Below are positions 25,441-33,288 of a stretch of 64,000 bases of DNA, in pieces (within the stretch, counting starts at the first letter, position 1; each line of letters starts with the position of its first letter). This stretch comes from Anaerolineae bacterium (lineage in GTDB: Bacteria > Chloroflexota > Anaerolineae > Anaerolineales > Anaerolineaceae). The stretch covers positions 35,019 to 99,018 of the forward strand of contig JABLXC010000008.1 of the NCBI GenBank assembly GCA_013178185.1, given 5' to 3'. Under the pieces are notes generated by a model. That model ran no database searches. It was not told the origin of the DNA and saw only the letters and a list, made by a program, of their open reading frames with translations. The position numbers and the translations under genes were made by a program.

Positions 25441-25689
25441 ATGACTGAAGAAATTTTTCAAGCATTATCACAATATATTGCAAAAGACATTTTGAAACAA
25501 CCTAATCGGAAAATAAGCCATGATGAACCACTTCTGTCAAGCGGTCTGATTGATTCTTTTCATCTGGTTGACCTCGCTATTTTTGTGGAAGATGAGTTTG
25601 GTGTTCGAATTGATGATTCAGAATTGAATTCTAGCACCTTTGACTCGTTGGATCAGCTCGTCAGCTTGATTAGTGACCGGAAGCGATAG
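25441..25689 (+). CDS. Acyl carrier protein (DltC-like position)
   Basis: Acidic four-helix carrier of 82 residues. The phosphopantetheine site is Ser39 in SGLIDSFHLVDL. The sequence IFVEDEFGVRIDDSELN is the usual recognition helix and loop. AAGGA precedes the ATG. It is followed 2 bases later by the adenylating enzyme, which should load it. In dlt operons the same pair, DltA and DltC, supplies activated D-alanine to the MBOAT; here the acyl chain is probably a fatty acid. Confidence 0.93.
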   Translation: MTEEIFQALSQYIAKDILKQPNRKISHDEPLLSSGLIDSFHLVDLAIFVEDEFGVRIDDSELNSSTFDSLDQLVSLISDRKR

Positions 25690-25691
25690 GG

Positions 25692-27386
25692 ATGCCTACT
25701 TTACCGGAAATTTTGTTTGCGCATTATCACGATAACTTTGATAAAGAGATCATGATTCTTCAGCAGGCCGGGCATGGTGATCAACCCATCTCTTATGGTG
25801 ATTTGATTTCGGGCGCGGCTTCGTATGCAAAAATATACGAGGATTGCGGCATTAGACAGGGGGAAGTGGTTATTTTAATCCTGCAGCACGGGATCGAACT
25901 CGTTTATTCCTTTTGGGGAGCGATTCTTCATGGCGCTATTCCCTCCATTATGCCTTTTCTGACAGAAAAACTGTTGCCGGATCGCTATCGGTCCGATCTA
26001 GCATCCCTGATCTCTGTTACCAAACCCGTCGCCCTGGTTACCTATCGAGATTTCGAAGGAGAGGTCAGAGCTGCATTGAAGCCCGGTGACAGCGTCAGGG
26101 CGGTTATCATTTCAGACAAGGTTTTGCCAGGAAGTGTGCCAGATATTGCAGCGTTGGGAGGGTTTCATCGCTCACCAGATGACATCGCGCTTTTGCAGCA
26201 TTCTTCCGGAACAACAGGCCTACAGAAGGGGGTGGCCCTTTCCCATCAGGCGATTTTGAACCAGTTAGAGAGCTACAGCCAGGCCTTGAAACTGAACCCT
26301 CAAGATGTTATTGTCAGTTGGCTGCCCCTTTATCATGATATGGGATTGATTGCCGGTTTCTTAATGCCTATTTTGTGCGCAATTCCCCTGGTCATTATGT
26401 CCCCTTTCGATTGGGTGCGTGCTCCTTATCGATTGTTACAAGCAGTCTCGAAATACCGGGGAACATTGAGCTGGTTACCTAATTTCGCCTATAATTTTTG
26501 CGCCCAGAAGATTCAAGACCGCCATCTCGATGGAATTGATCTTTCCAGCTGGCGAGCCATCAGTAATTGTTCTGAACCAATGCGTTATGAAAGCCATCAA
26601 ATGTTCCTTGAGCGGTTCAGGTCATTTGGCCTTCGTCCCGAAGCGCTGACAACTTGTTATGCGATGGCTGAAAATGTTTTTGCAGTCACACAAGGAGGTA
26701 TTGATGGGGCGGTCACTGTTGATGAGATCGACCGGGATGGATTTCAAAGCAAGCGCGAGGCCCAACCGGTCAAAACAGGACACCCCTCAATCAAGATGCT
26801 TTCTGCTGGCAAGCCAATCCCAAATACTGAAGTGAAGATTCTATCTGAGAAGGGGGTGGTCCTCCCGGATCGGTTCGTAGGTGAAATTGCCCTCCGCAGT
26901 AATTGCATGCTTACCGGTTATTACAACAGACCGGATGCGACAAAAAAGGCATTCCTGGATGGCTGGTATCTGACAGGGGATTACGGTTATATGGTGGATG
27001 GGGAGGTTTTTGTTTCGGGCAGAAAGAAAGACCTGATTATTGTGGGCGGAAAGAATATCTATCCACAAGATATCGAAGAGCTGGCGATGAAGGTGGCTGA
27101 AGTGCATCCGGGAAGGGCTTCGGCGTTTGGCGTGTTCAATGAGGAAAGTGGTACGGAAGAGGTAGTCCTTGTGGCTGAAGTGGATACAAAGGATCTATTG
27201 GAACGCGATCGGATCGCGGATGAGATTCGTCGTGTTGTAACCCGTGGTTCGGCCATTTCGTTACACAATGTTTATATCGTAGGACCTAACTGGCTTGTGA
27301 AGACCAGTAGTGGAAAGAATGCGCGGGTCTATAACCGTGAGAAATATCTTTCTGAGATTAATTCTTTACAAAATCTTTATGATTAA
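25692..27386 (+). CDS. Fatty-acyl-AMP-ligase-like adenylating enzyme
   Basis: Acyl-adenylate-forming enzyme of 564 residues. The P-loop motif is HSSGTTGLQKGV (about residue 170), and SWLPLYHDMGLIAGFL (about 210-225) is the segment characteristic of fatty-acyl-AMP ligases. Further signatures are YYNRPDATKKAF, GWYLTGDYGYMVDGE and SGRKKDLIIVGGKNIYPQDIE, with a complete C-terminal lid domain. It activates a carboxylic acid with ATP and should pass it to the carrier protein encoded 2 bases upstream. It replaces DltA in the operon layout but looks like an FAAL rather than a D-alanine ligase. The last gene of the acylation cluster. Confidence 0.9.
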   Translation: MPTLPEILFAHYHDNFDKEIMILQQAGHGDQPISYGDLISGAASYAKIYEDCGIRQGEVVILILQHGIELVYSFWGAILHGAIPSIMPFLTEKLLPDRYRSDLASLISVTKPVALVTYRDFEGEVRAALKPGDSVRAVIISDKVLPGSVPDIAALGGFHRSPDDIALLQHSSGTTGLQKGVALSHQAILNQLESYSQALKLNPQDVIVSWLPLYHDMGLIAGFLMPILCAIPLVIMSPFDWVRAPYRLLQAVSKYRGTLSWLPNFAYNFCAQKIQDRHLDGIDLSSWRAISNCSEPMRYESHQMFLERFRSFGLRPEALTTCYAMAENVFAVTQGGIDGAVTVDEIDRDGFQSKREAQPVKTGHPSIKMLSAGKPIPNTEVKILSEKGVVLPDRFVGEIALRSNCMLTGYYNRPDATKKAFLDGWYLTGDYGYMVDGEVFVSGRKKDLIIVGGKNIYPQDIEELAMKVAEVHPGRASAFGVFNEESGTEEVVLVAEVDTKDLLERDRIADEIRRVVTRGSAISLHNVYIVGPNWLVKTSSGKNARVYNREKYLSEINSLQNLYD

Positions 27387-27445
27387 TTCATAGGAACTTT
27401 ATTCTGTTTTGCTATTATTTGCACTGATCATGTTGTTTTCATTCT

Positions 27446-27474
27446 TGTCAGTAGAAGAGCGTTTTCTTCTGACA
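27446..27474 (+). terminator. Hairpin downstream of the acylation operon
   Basis: TGTC plus AGAAGA (27446-27458, 3-base bulge) pairs with TCTTCT plus GACA (27465-27474) around GCGTTT. No clear T-run follows, so it may be a weak or factor-assisted terminator or a stabilising 3' hairpin. Confidence 0.4.
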
Positions 27475-27499
27475 GCCTGTACTTGAAGAGGTGATTGAA

Positions 27500-27943
27500 A
27501 TGAGTAAAGGTTTGCGAGTGGCTTTGGTTGTTTTTGGCGTGTTGGCAGTTGTGGGCGGTTCGCTAGCAGCAGGGTTCATGATCGGAAGGGCCAGCAATTG
27601 GTCTGGGTTGAGGTTAGCCGCCCCATATCCAAACGCCGATTCAGACTTTGGGCCAGGACTGAGGCCTGGTGCAATGATGGGGCAGTATGGGCGGCCTGAT
27701 TGCTTTGGCTGGGGGTCCATGACGCAGTTCAAGGGGCCTAATTCGATGGGGCCTTGGATGATGCAGAAAAACCGCGCCGGAAATTTTACCTGCCCTTATC
27801 ATGTTGAAAATGATCAGTTTCCGGGTAGGATGCGTCCTCGAATGCACTTTCAATATAATCGGCCGGACGGAGCGCCGGATCCCTGTCCTTTTTGGGACGA
27901 GAATAGGCAAGAATTTCCGCCAAACGGGTTTGAGGGAGAGTAG
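27500..27943 (+). CDS. Membrane-anchored, Met/Gly/Pro-rich exported protein of unknown function
   Basis: About 147 residues. An N-terminal membrane helix (VALVVFGVLAVVGGSLAAG) is followed by a low-complexity outside domain rich in Gly, Pro, Met and aromatic residues (GAMMGQYGRP, NSMGPWMMQKN, RMRPRMHFQ) with two or three cysteines, one in the motif TCPYH. GAGG lies 8 bases before the ATG at 27500. No family is recognised. The next two genes are a two-component system whose sensor loop is also Met-rich, so the protein may take part in metal binding or be a target of that system. It is followed by a strong terminator. Confidence 0.65.
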   Translation: MSKGLRVALVVFGVLAVVGGSLAAGFMIGRASNWSGLRLAAPYPNADSDFGPGLRPGAMMGQYGRPDCFGWGSMTQFKGPNSMGPWMMQKNRAGNFTCPYHVENDQFPGRMRPRMHFQYNRPDGAPDPCPFWDENRQEFPPNGFEGE

Positions 27944-27970
27944 TCTTGATTTATTTGCCGAGCATATCTG

Positions 27971-28004
27971 AGGCCGGGTGGTGGATCCTACCCGGCTTTT
28001 TCTT
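27971..28004 (+). terminator. Intrinsic terminator
   Basis: GCCGGGT (27973-27979) pairs with ACCCGGC (27990-27996) around a 10-base loop and is followed by TTTTTCTT. Flanking AG/TT extend the stem. It ends the transcript of the Met-rich protein. Confidence 0.88.
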
Positions 28005-28104
28005 GTAAAATCGGAGTTGTGGGAAATCTCCTTCGTAACACTTGAGAGATTTTATTCGAGAATGAAATAATATCCTTGTTTTTTAATTTGCGTGTGAGGT
28101 ATCG

Positions 28105-28785
28105 ATGACTGGAGCTAAGATCCTTGTAATTGACGATGAACCGAATATCATCAAATTGGTTAGCGCATACCTAAAGCCTGAAGGTTATGAAGTATATAGT
28201 GCCACTGATGGCGTTTCAGGATTAAAAGCGGCAAGAACTTATAAACCGGAGCTGATCGTTTTGGATATTATGCTGCCAGGATTGAATGGCATCGAACTAC
28301 TTTCTCAACTACGGAGAGAGTCGCAGGTTTATGTTATTATGTTGACGGCACGGGCAGAAGAAACCGATAAAATCGTTGGATTATCCGTGGGCGCAGATGA
28401 TTATGTTACAAAACCTTTTAGTCCGCGAGAATTGGTGGCACGAATAAAGGCTGCGCTGCGCAGAATAAGTGTGTCCTCATCCTTTCATGAGATTTACGCT
28501 TTTCGTCATGTCAAGATGAATGTGAGCAGCCGCCAGGTCTGGTTAGATGACGTGGAGGTCGAGTTGACGGCTATCGAATTTGATTTACTGAAGGCGCTGG
28601 TAGAAAATCGAGGCCGCGTTCTAAGCCGCGAGCAGCTTTTAGAGAAGGTTTGGGGTGGAGAATATTTTGGTGATACTCGTGTTGTTGATGTGCATATCGG
28701 CCATATTCGCCAAAAGATGGGTGGTGAAAAACATATCGTAACTGTACGGGGTGCAGGATACCGGTTTGAGGATGAGGTGTTATGA
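28105..28785 (+). CDS. Response regulator, OmpR/PhoB family
   Basis: DNA-binding response regulator of 226 residues. The receiver has VIDDEPNI, the phospho-acceptor Asp in IVLDIMLPG (about residue 54), LTARAEETD and VTKPFSPREL. The C-terminal winged helix has ELTAIEFDLLKALVENRGRVLSREQLLEKVWG, seen here as TAIEFDLLKAL and GRVLSREQLLEKVWG, then TRVVDVHIGHIRQKM. Its stop lies next to the kinase start, so both are made together. Targets are unknown; the Met-rich exported protein upstream is the nearest candidate. Confidence 0.94.
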   Translation: MTGAKILVIDDEPNIIKLVSAYLKPEGYEVYSATDGVSGLKAARTYKPELIVLDIMLPGLNGIELLSQLRRESQVYVIMLTARAEETDKIVGLSVGADDYVTKPFSPRELVARIKAALRRISVSSSFHEIYAFRHVKMNVSSRQVWLDDVEVELTAIEFDLLKALVENRGRVLSREQLLEKVWGGEYFGDTRVVDVHIGHIRQKMGGEKHIVTVRGAGYRFEDEVL

Positions 28786-28786
28786 G

Positions 28787-29974
28787 ATGTTGACTTTTTT
28801 TAGATCAAAGCTTTGGATGAATCTGTTTCTCTCTTATCTCATTGTGGTGCTGGTGGGCATGACAGTATTGGTTGTTGCGATTGGCCTGGGAATTCCGTCT
28901 GCTTTTAACCGGCAGGTGATGCCAATGATGGCGGGTCAAAATGGCATGATGAATGGACATATGGGAGGAATGTGGCAGGGCGGTCGAGGCGAATTTGAGG
29001 GAGAACAAACAGGGTCGCTTTTTGTGGGATTTCGCCGTGGAGTCTTTGATGCAGTGGTTCCGGCAAGCATCGCGGCGATTTCGACTGCATTTGTGGTTAG
29101 CCTGCTTGTTAGTCGAAAAGTAGTGGCTCCTGTGCAGGCAATGACGGTTGCCTCTCAGCGCATTGCCGATGGTCATTATTCTGAACGTGTTCCAGCCCTG
29201 AAGGGGTTTATTGGAGTTGCCCAAGATGAGCTAAGCCATCTGGCAATTAATTTTAATCAAATGGCTGAACGTCTCGAGCAGACAGAGATTATGCGGCGTC
29301 AATTGTTGGCAGACGTAGCGCACGAGCTTCGAACTCCCTTGACCTCCATCAAGGGTTCGATGGAAGGTTTGATCGATGGCGTTCTGCCGTCGGAAACAGA
29401 AACCTATCAACTTATTTATCAAGAAGCCGATCGCTTACAGCGCATTGTCCTAGACCTGGAAGAGTTGAGCCGCGTAGAGGCGGGGGTTTATGAGTTAAAA
29501 TTGGAGAGCGTGGCAATGCCGCAGTTGATAGAATCGGTAGTCAAGAAGCTAGGTTGGCAGTATGAGGAGAAAGGTGTGAATATGGAAATCCGTCTGCCAG
29601 GAAATCTGCCCTCTGTGAGGGTAGATCAGGATCGTATAGGTCAGGTATTGATTAATCTTATGGGCAACGCTTTACAATACACCCCAGCTGGCGGACGCGT
29701 GATAATCTCTGGAGAAATCTCGGACACCGAACTAATAATGAAAATTACTGATACAGGTATCGGGATTGCTTCAGAGCATCTCCCTTATATTTTTGACCGT
29801 TTCTATCGGGTGGATAAATCGCGATCGCGGGCTTACGGCGGCAGCGGGATCGGCCTTACTATTGCCAAACATTGGGTTGAGGCGCACGGTGGAAGGATAT
29901 GGGCGGAGAGCGAAGGCCTTGGAAAGGGATGTACATTCATATTTACAATTCCCCTGCGAAACCAGGTTCTTTAA
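28787..29974 (+). CDS. Sensor histidine kinase with Met/His-rich extracellular loop
   Basis: Kinase of about 395 residues: membrane helix (about 12-38), a short outside loop, second helix (about 88-110), HAMP domain, HisKA with AHELRTPLTSIKG (acceptor His) and an ATPase domain with NLMGNALQYTPAGG, ITDTGIGIA, FDRFYRVDKSRSR and GGSGIGLTIAKH. The outside loop carries seven Met and one His within about 22 residues (VMPMMAGQ, GMMNGHMGGMW), reminiscent of copper or silver binding loops. The ATG at 28787 has GAGG 9 bases upstream; an in-frame ATG at 28772 is a second choice. The metal ligand idea is inference from composition. Confidence 0.88.
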   Translation: MLTFFRSKLWMNLFLSYLIVVLVGMTVLVVAIGLGIPSAFNRQVMPMMAGQNGMMNGHMGGMWQGGRGEFEGEQTGSLFVGFRRGVFDAVVPASIAAISTAFVVSLLVSRKVVAPVQAMTVASQRIADGHYSERVPALKGFIGVAQDELSHLAINFNQMAERLEQTEIMRRQLLADVAHELRTPLTSIKGSMEGLIDGVLPSETETYQLIYQEADRLQRIVLDLEELSRVEAGVYELKLESVAMPQLIESVVKKLGWQYEEKGVNMEIRLPGNLPSVRVDQDRIGQVLINLMGNALQYTPAGGRVIISGEISDTELIMKITDTGIGIASEHLPYIFDRFYRVDKSRSRAYGGSGIGLTIAKHWVEAHGGRIWAESEGLGKGCTFIFTIPLRNQVL

Positions 29975-29989
29975 CTTCTAGGAGGTTGT

Positions 29990-30826
29990 GTGTTCAAAGG
30001 ATTTCATCAAGATATTAATTTGATTTCATCTGGCATGGTGGGTATTTTAGGAATACCGTTTGATGGCTTTTCTTCGTTCTTGAGAGGCGCTTCTCTTGCC
30101 CCGGCTCGAATACGAGAAACATTGTATAGCGATTCATCTAATATGTGTGTTGAGAGTGGTTTTTGTTTGAGTGATGATTCTCGCTGGATTGATTTGGGCG
30201 ACTTAGTGATCAAAAATTCGACGGAGGCTATTCGCCAGATTGAAGCGGGCTGCGCAGCAGTGCTTGGAAGAGGTGGATTGCTGTTAACTTTAGGAGGCGA
30301 TCATTCAATCACATACCCGATCTTGCGTGCTTACACCCAGAAGTTTGCCCACATTAATATTTTACAATTTGATGCGCATGCGGATCTTTATCACGAATAT
30401 GATGGCAACAAATATTCTCACGCCTGCCCTTTTGCGCGGATTATGGAGGAAAAATTAGCCGACAGATTGGTGCAAGTAGGCGTGCGTACACTTACGCCTC
30501 ACCTGGTTCAGCAAGCATCCCGGTTTGGTGTAGAGATTGTCCCGATTGATCGCTGGAAAAATGGGAGCAACCTGACGTTTTCTGATCCTGTTTATCTTTC
30601 GTTTGACATGGATGTACTGGATCCGGCTTTTGCCCCGGGCGTTTCACATCATGAACCAGGGGGTTTCTCAACCCGCGAGGTGTTAGAAATTATCCAGTCC
30701 CTGAAAGGTAGAATTGTTGGCGCCGACATTGTCGAATTCAATCCTGTTCGTGACCCGACAGGTGTGACGGGTATGGTTGCTGTAAAGTTGTTGAAGGAAA
30801 TTCTGGCGAAGATCTTAGGTGCATAG
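29990..30826 (+). CDS. Agmatinase/arginase-family ureohydrolase
   Basis: Binuclear manganese ureohydrolase of 278 residues. Metal ligands are seen in LTLGGDHSITYP, LQFDAHADLYHEYDG and SFDMDVLDPAFAPGVSHHEPGG, and the C-terminal EFNPVRD closes the site. Length and the GGFSTRE segment fit agmatinase (agmatine to putrescine and urea), but guanidinobutyrase or formiminoglutamase cannot be excluded. The GTG start has AGGAGG upstream. It is 16 bases after the kinase gene and 30 before the C45 gene, so it may share a transcript with either. Confidence 0.88.
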   Translation: MFKGFHQDINLISSGMVGILGIPFDGFSSFLRGASLAPARIRETLYSDSSNMCVESGFCLSDDSRWIDLGDLVIKNSTEAIRQIEAGCAAVLGRGGLLLTLGGDHSITYPILRAYTQKFAHINILQFDAHADLYHEYDGNKYSHACPFARIMEEKLADRLVQVGVRTLTPHLVQQASRFGVEIVPIDRWKNGSNLTFSDPVYLSFDMDVLDPAFAPGVSHHEPGGFSTREVLEIIQSLKGRIVGADIVEFNPVRDPTGVTGMVAVKLLKEILAKILGA

Positions 30827-30831
30827 ATTTT

Positions 30832-30848
30832 CCTTTCGTTTCGAAAGG
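30832..30848 (+). promoter_or_regulatory. Hairpin overlapping the ribosome site of the C45 gene
   Basis: CCTTTCG (30832-30838) pairs perfectly with CGAAAGG (30842-30848) around TTT. The right arm holds the AAAGG that would serve as Shine-Dalgarno for the ATG at 30857, so folding would hide the ribosome site. Confidence 0.5.
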
Positions 30849-30856
30849 TGGCATGA

Positions 30857-31957
30857 ATGACAGCAAATGAGAATGGAAACCTTACGCATTTACCACCACT
30901 GACGAAGGTAAAAGGAACGCATCGAAATATTGGCCAGCAAATCGGTGAAGCCTGCCGAGAACAGGTAAAACACAGCATCGAAAATGCTCGGAAGCTTGTT
31001 TCTGATGCTTATGAGCGGCTTCAGTTAAGCTGGGAGGGCGCTCAAATCCAGGCCAGAAAATATATTCCTTTTGCAGAAGAGCGATATCCCAAATATGTTG
31101 AGGAACTTAAGGGGATCTCGGAAGGAGCGGCTGTTCCATTTGATGATGTTGCGGTTTTAAATGCGATGGAGGCGGTAACGATGGACGCCTTGCATTTAAC
31201 CAAATGCACAAGTATGGCAGTTAGCCAGGAAAGAACAGCAGGCGGGTTTGTTTTAGTGGCTCACAATGAGGATTGGGTTCCGGAAGATGAAGCTGATGTT
31301 TTCATTGTGCATGCACATCCCGACGATGAACCGCCTTTTTTAGCAATGACTTATGGGGGATTGTTACCAAATATTGGTTTTAACGCTTACGGAATTAGCC
31401 AATGTTGCGATTCGGTTTATCCTTCTGACTCGAGAATTGGCATCCCCCGTATAATAAATTCGCGAGGTGTTTTGGCTGCGAAAACGATTGCTGAGGCGAT
31501 CCGGCACATGCTTGCTCCCCATCGAGCGGCAGGTTATAACCATTTATTGGTTCACGAAAGCGGCGAGTTGTTTAATGTCGAAGTATCTGCGAGGAAATTT
31601 GCTGTGCTTTCAACGCAGCAAGGTTTTCTGGCGCATACCAACCATTACTTGGATCCGCAAATGCAAATGATCGAAAGCGATTCGGATGAATTGATCAGCA
31701 CCAGAGTAAGATATTTCCGAGCGATGCGTTTGTTGAATGAAACAAACCAACACACCTTGCGGACCTTGCAAGTTATTCAAAAAGATCATATCAATTACCC
31801 AGATTCGATTTGCAACCATGCTACGGAAGGCGACCCACTAGATCGAGAAAAGACGATCACAGCAATTATCATGAACCTAACTGAGCGTCGCATGTATGTC
31901 ACGCTTGGAAATCCATGTGAGAGCAACGGATATGTTTCCTATGAGTTAGAAGGTTAA
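30857..31957 (+). CDS. C45-family peptidase / acyl-CoA:6-aminopenicillanate acyltransferase-like protein
   Basis: Ntn-hydrolase-fold protein of 366 residues. The family nucleophile is Cys117 in LTKCTSMAV, where members cleave themselves to free the catalytic cysteine. Before it lies a helical part with GTHRNIGQQIGEACRE and KYVEELKGISEGAAVPFDDV; after it comes VLVAHNEDW, typical of C45 proteins. No signal peptide is seen, so it is probably cytoplasmic. The substrate is unknown; relatives act on N-acyl or peptide bonds of small molecules. A hairpin (30832-30848) covers the likely ribosome site. Confidence 0.82.
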   Translation: MTANENGNLTHLPPLTKVKGTHRNIGQQIGEACREQVKHSIENARKLVSDAYERLQLSWEGAQIQARKYIPFAEERYPKYVEELKGISEGAAVPFDDVAVLNAMEAVTMDALHLTKCTSMAVSQERTAGGFVLVAHNEDWVPEDEADVFIVHAHPDDEPPFLAMTYGGLLPNIGFNAYGISQCCDSVYPSDSRIGIPRIINSRGVLAAKTIAEAIRHMLAPHRAAGYNHLLVHESGELFNVEVSARKFAVLSTQQGFLAHTNHYLDPQMQMIESDSDELISTRVRYFRAMRLLNETNQHTLRTLQVIQKDHINYPDSICNHATEGDPLDREKTITAIIMNLTERRMYVTLGNPCESNGYVSYELEG

Positions 31958-32020
31958 GTTAAAGTTAGGTCGAGCGAACATAGTATAATTCTGCATTCAG
32001 ACTTAAATCCCGGAGGCCGT

Positions 32021-32632
32021 GTGAACCGAGCGTTGAAGCTTTCTATATCTATTGTCCTTCTTATTTTTCTAACAAGTTGTGGGTCCTCACCAACACAGGC
32101 GCCTACACCAGACATCAACATTCTTGTTCAATTAGTCGCCCAAAGGGTTGTTGAAACCGTTCAGGTTCAATTAACAAAGGCTGCTTTGATGAATCCTACT
32201 ACTACCCCTGTGCCAACGAATACTCCTCAACCCAGCAATACCCCAGCGCCGACGATTTCTATTCTTGTTGCGACCGCGACAGCAAAACCCGTAGGCGATA
32301 AAGCTGAATTTCTTTACGCCGTCACGTTCCCCGAAAATCGTTCCGTTTTTGTTCCCAATGAAGAGATTAATATTGCCTGGGGCTTAAAAAATATAGGATC
32401 TATTACCTGGACACAGGGCTATCGCTTAGTCTATGTTGGAGGCGAAGCATTTACTGCCCGATATGAAATTCCATTGGGGCGCACTGTTGCACCAGGGGAC
32501 AAAGCAGAGTTTGCTTTTGGCGCATTTGGATCTGAAGAACTTGGACCTCACACAACTTATTGGCAGTTGGTTAATGAGGGTGGAGCGCCAGTTCCTGGTG
32601 GTTATGTCAGTTTTACTTACACTTCAGAATGA
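32021..32632 (+). CDS. Lipoprotein with NBR1-Ig-like domain
   Basis: Lipoprotein of 203 residues. The signal peptide ends at LTSCGSS, followed by a helical stretch, a Thr/Pro linker (TPVPTNTPQPSNTPAPT) and a C-terminal Ig-like sandwich from about residue 100. The latter has NEEINIAWGLKNIGSITW and YRLVYVGGE, the Trp-containing core of NBR1-Ig (Ig_NBR1) domains. The GTG start has GGAGG upstream. A TATAAT at 31984-31989 may be its -10 box. It is followed by an intrinsic terminator. Such domains are found in surface proteins of Chloroflexota and probably bind other envelope parts. Confidence 0.85.
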   Translation: MNRALKLSISIVLLIFLTSCGSSPTQAPTPDINILVQLVAQRVVETVQVQLTKAALMNPTTTPVPTNTPQPSNTPAPTISILVATATAKPVGDKAEFLYAVTFPENRSVFVPNEEINIAWGLKNIGSITWTQGYRLVYVGGEAFTARYEIPLGRTVAPGDKAEFAFGAFGSEELGPHTTYWQLVNEGGAPVPGGYVSFTYTSE

Positions 32633-32659
32633 TCCTTTTCTATTTAGTTAAAATCTTGT

Positions 32660-32690
32660 AAATCTCGGTGTGGGAAACTGGGATTTTTTA
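32660..32690 (+). terminator. Intrinsic terminator after the NBR1-Ig lipoprotein gene
   Basis: AAATCTCGGT (32660-32669) pairs with ACTGGGATTT (32677-32686) with two G-U pairs and a 7-base loop, and runs into TTTTTT. Confidence 0.82.
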
Positions 32691-32701
32691 TCTTTAAGTA
32701 G

Positions 32702-32730
32702 TTGAATAAATTGCTTAATTATTATATACT
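32702..32730 (+). promoter_or_regulatory. Promoter of the Rrf2-type regulator
   Basis: TTGAAT (32702-32707), a 17-base spacer and TATACT (32725-32730). The start codon lies 30 bases after the -10 box with no obvious Shine-Dalgarno site. Surrounding sequence is strongly AT-rich. Confidence 0.55.
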
Positions 32731-32759
32731 TATAGAAATCTCTTGCCAAAAATGTCTTT

Positions 32760-33263
32760 ATGAAAATTACAACCAGTGGAAGATATGCAATCAGAGCCAT
32801 GGTAGATCTGGCCATCCATGATCAGAATGGGCCAGTATCGCGTAATGATATAGCCGAGCGACAGGAAATTTCGGGGGATTATATTGCTCAGTTATTTAGA
32901 CGTCTTGGGCAGCATGGCTTGATTAAAAGCGTTATGGGACCGGGAGGGGGATATTTGCTGGGTAAAGCTGCTCGAGAAATTACCCTCAAAGAAATCCTTG
33001 TTGCAGTAGAAGGGCCTCTAGGATTGGTGGCATGTGTACTACCTGGAGGAGAAATGGTGTGCAAGCGATCTGCTTCCTGTGTTACCAGACGGGTCTGGAT
33101 TAAATTAACCGCCTCTTTGGAAGGTTTTCTGGCTTCCATTACCCTTCAGGATCTGGCAGAGCAAGCAAAACAAGAGGTTGCGCATTTGGGTGGGGCGTGT
33201 TCACCGGTATTAGAAGCATTCACGGACAGTTTGGGTGGTAGTTGTTCAAATCAAATGTCGTAA
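32760..33263 (+). CDS. Rrf2-family regulator with three cysteines (IscR-like)
   Basis: Regulator of 167 residues. The N-terminal winged helix starts with MKITTSGRYAIRAMVDLA and includes ISGDYIAQLFRRLGQHGLI; the wing has GPGGGYLLGK. The C-terminal half carries CVLPGGEMVCKRSASC, three cysteines in the region that binds a 2Fe-2S cluster in IscR (spacing there is closer). It could thus sense iron-sulfur status, oxygen or nitric oxide. It has its own promoter and lies 25 bases before mtaB in the same direction, so it is a candidate regulator of methylotrophic metabolism. Two more cysteines occur near the C-terminus. Confidence 0.88.
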   Translation: MKITTSGRYAIRAMVDLAIHDQNGPVSRNDIAERQEISGDYIAQLFRRLGQHGLIKSVMGPGGGYLLGKAAREITLKEILVAVEGPLGLVACVLPGGEMVCKRSASCVTRRVWIKLTASLEGFLASITLQDLAEQAKQEVAHLGGACSPVLEAFTDSLGGSCSNQMS

Positions 33264-33288
33264 TCGAATATTTTGAGAGGGAGAAAAT

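Noticed and set aside
25692..27386. D-alanine:carrier ligase DltA or a nonribosomal peptide module
   Set aside because: The SWLPLYHDMGL motif and length are those of fatty-acyl-AMP ligases; no condensation or thioesterase domains are present.
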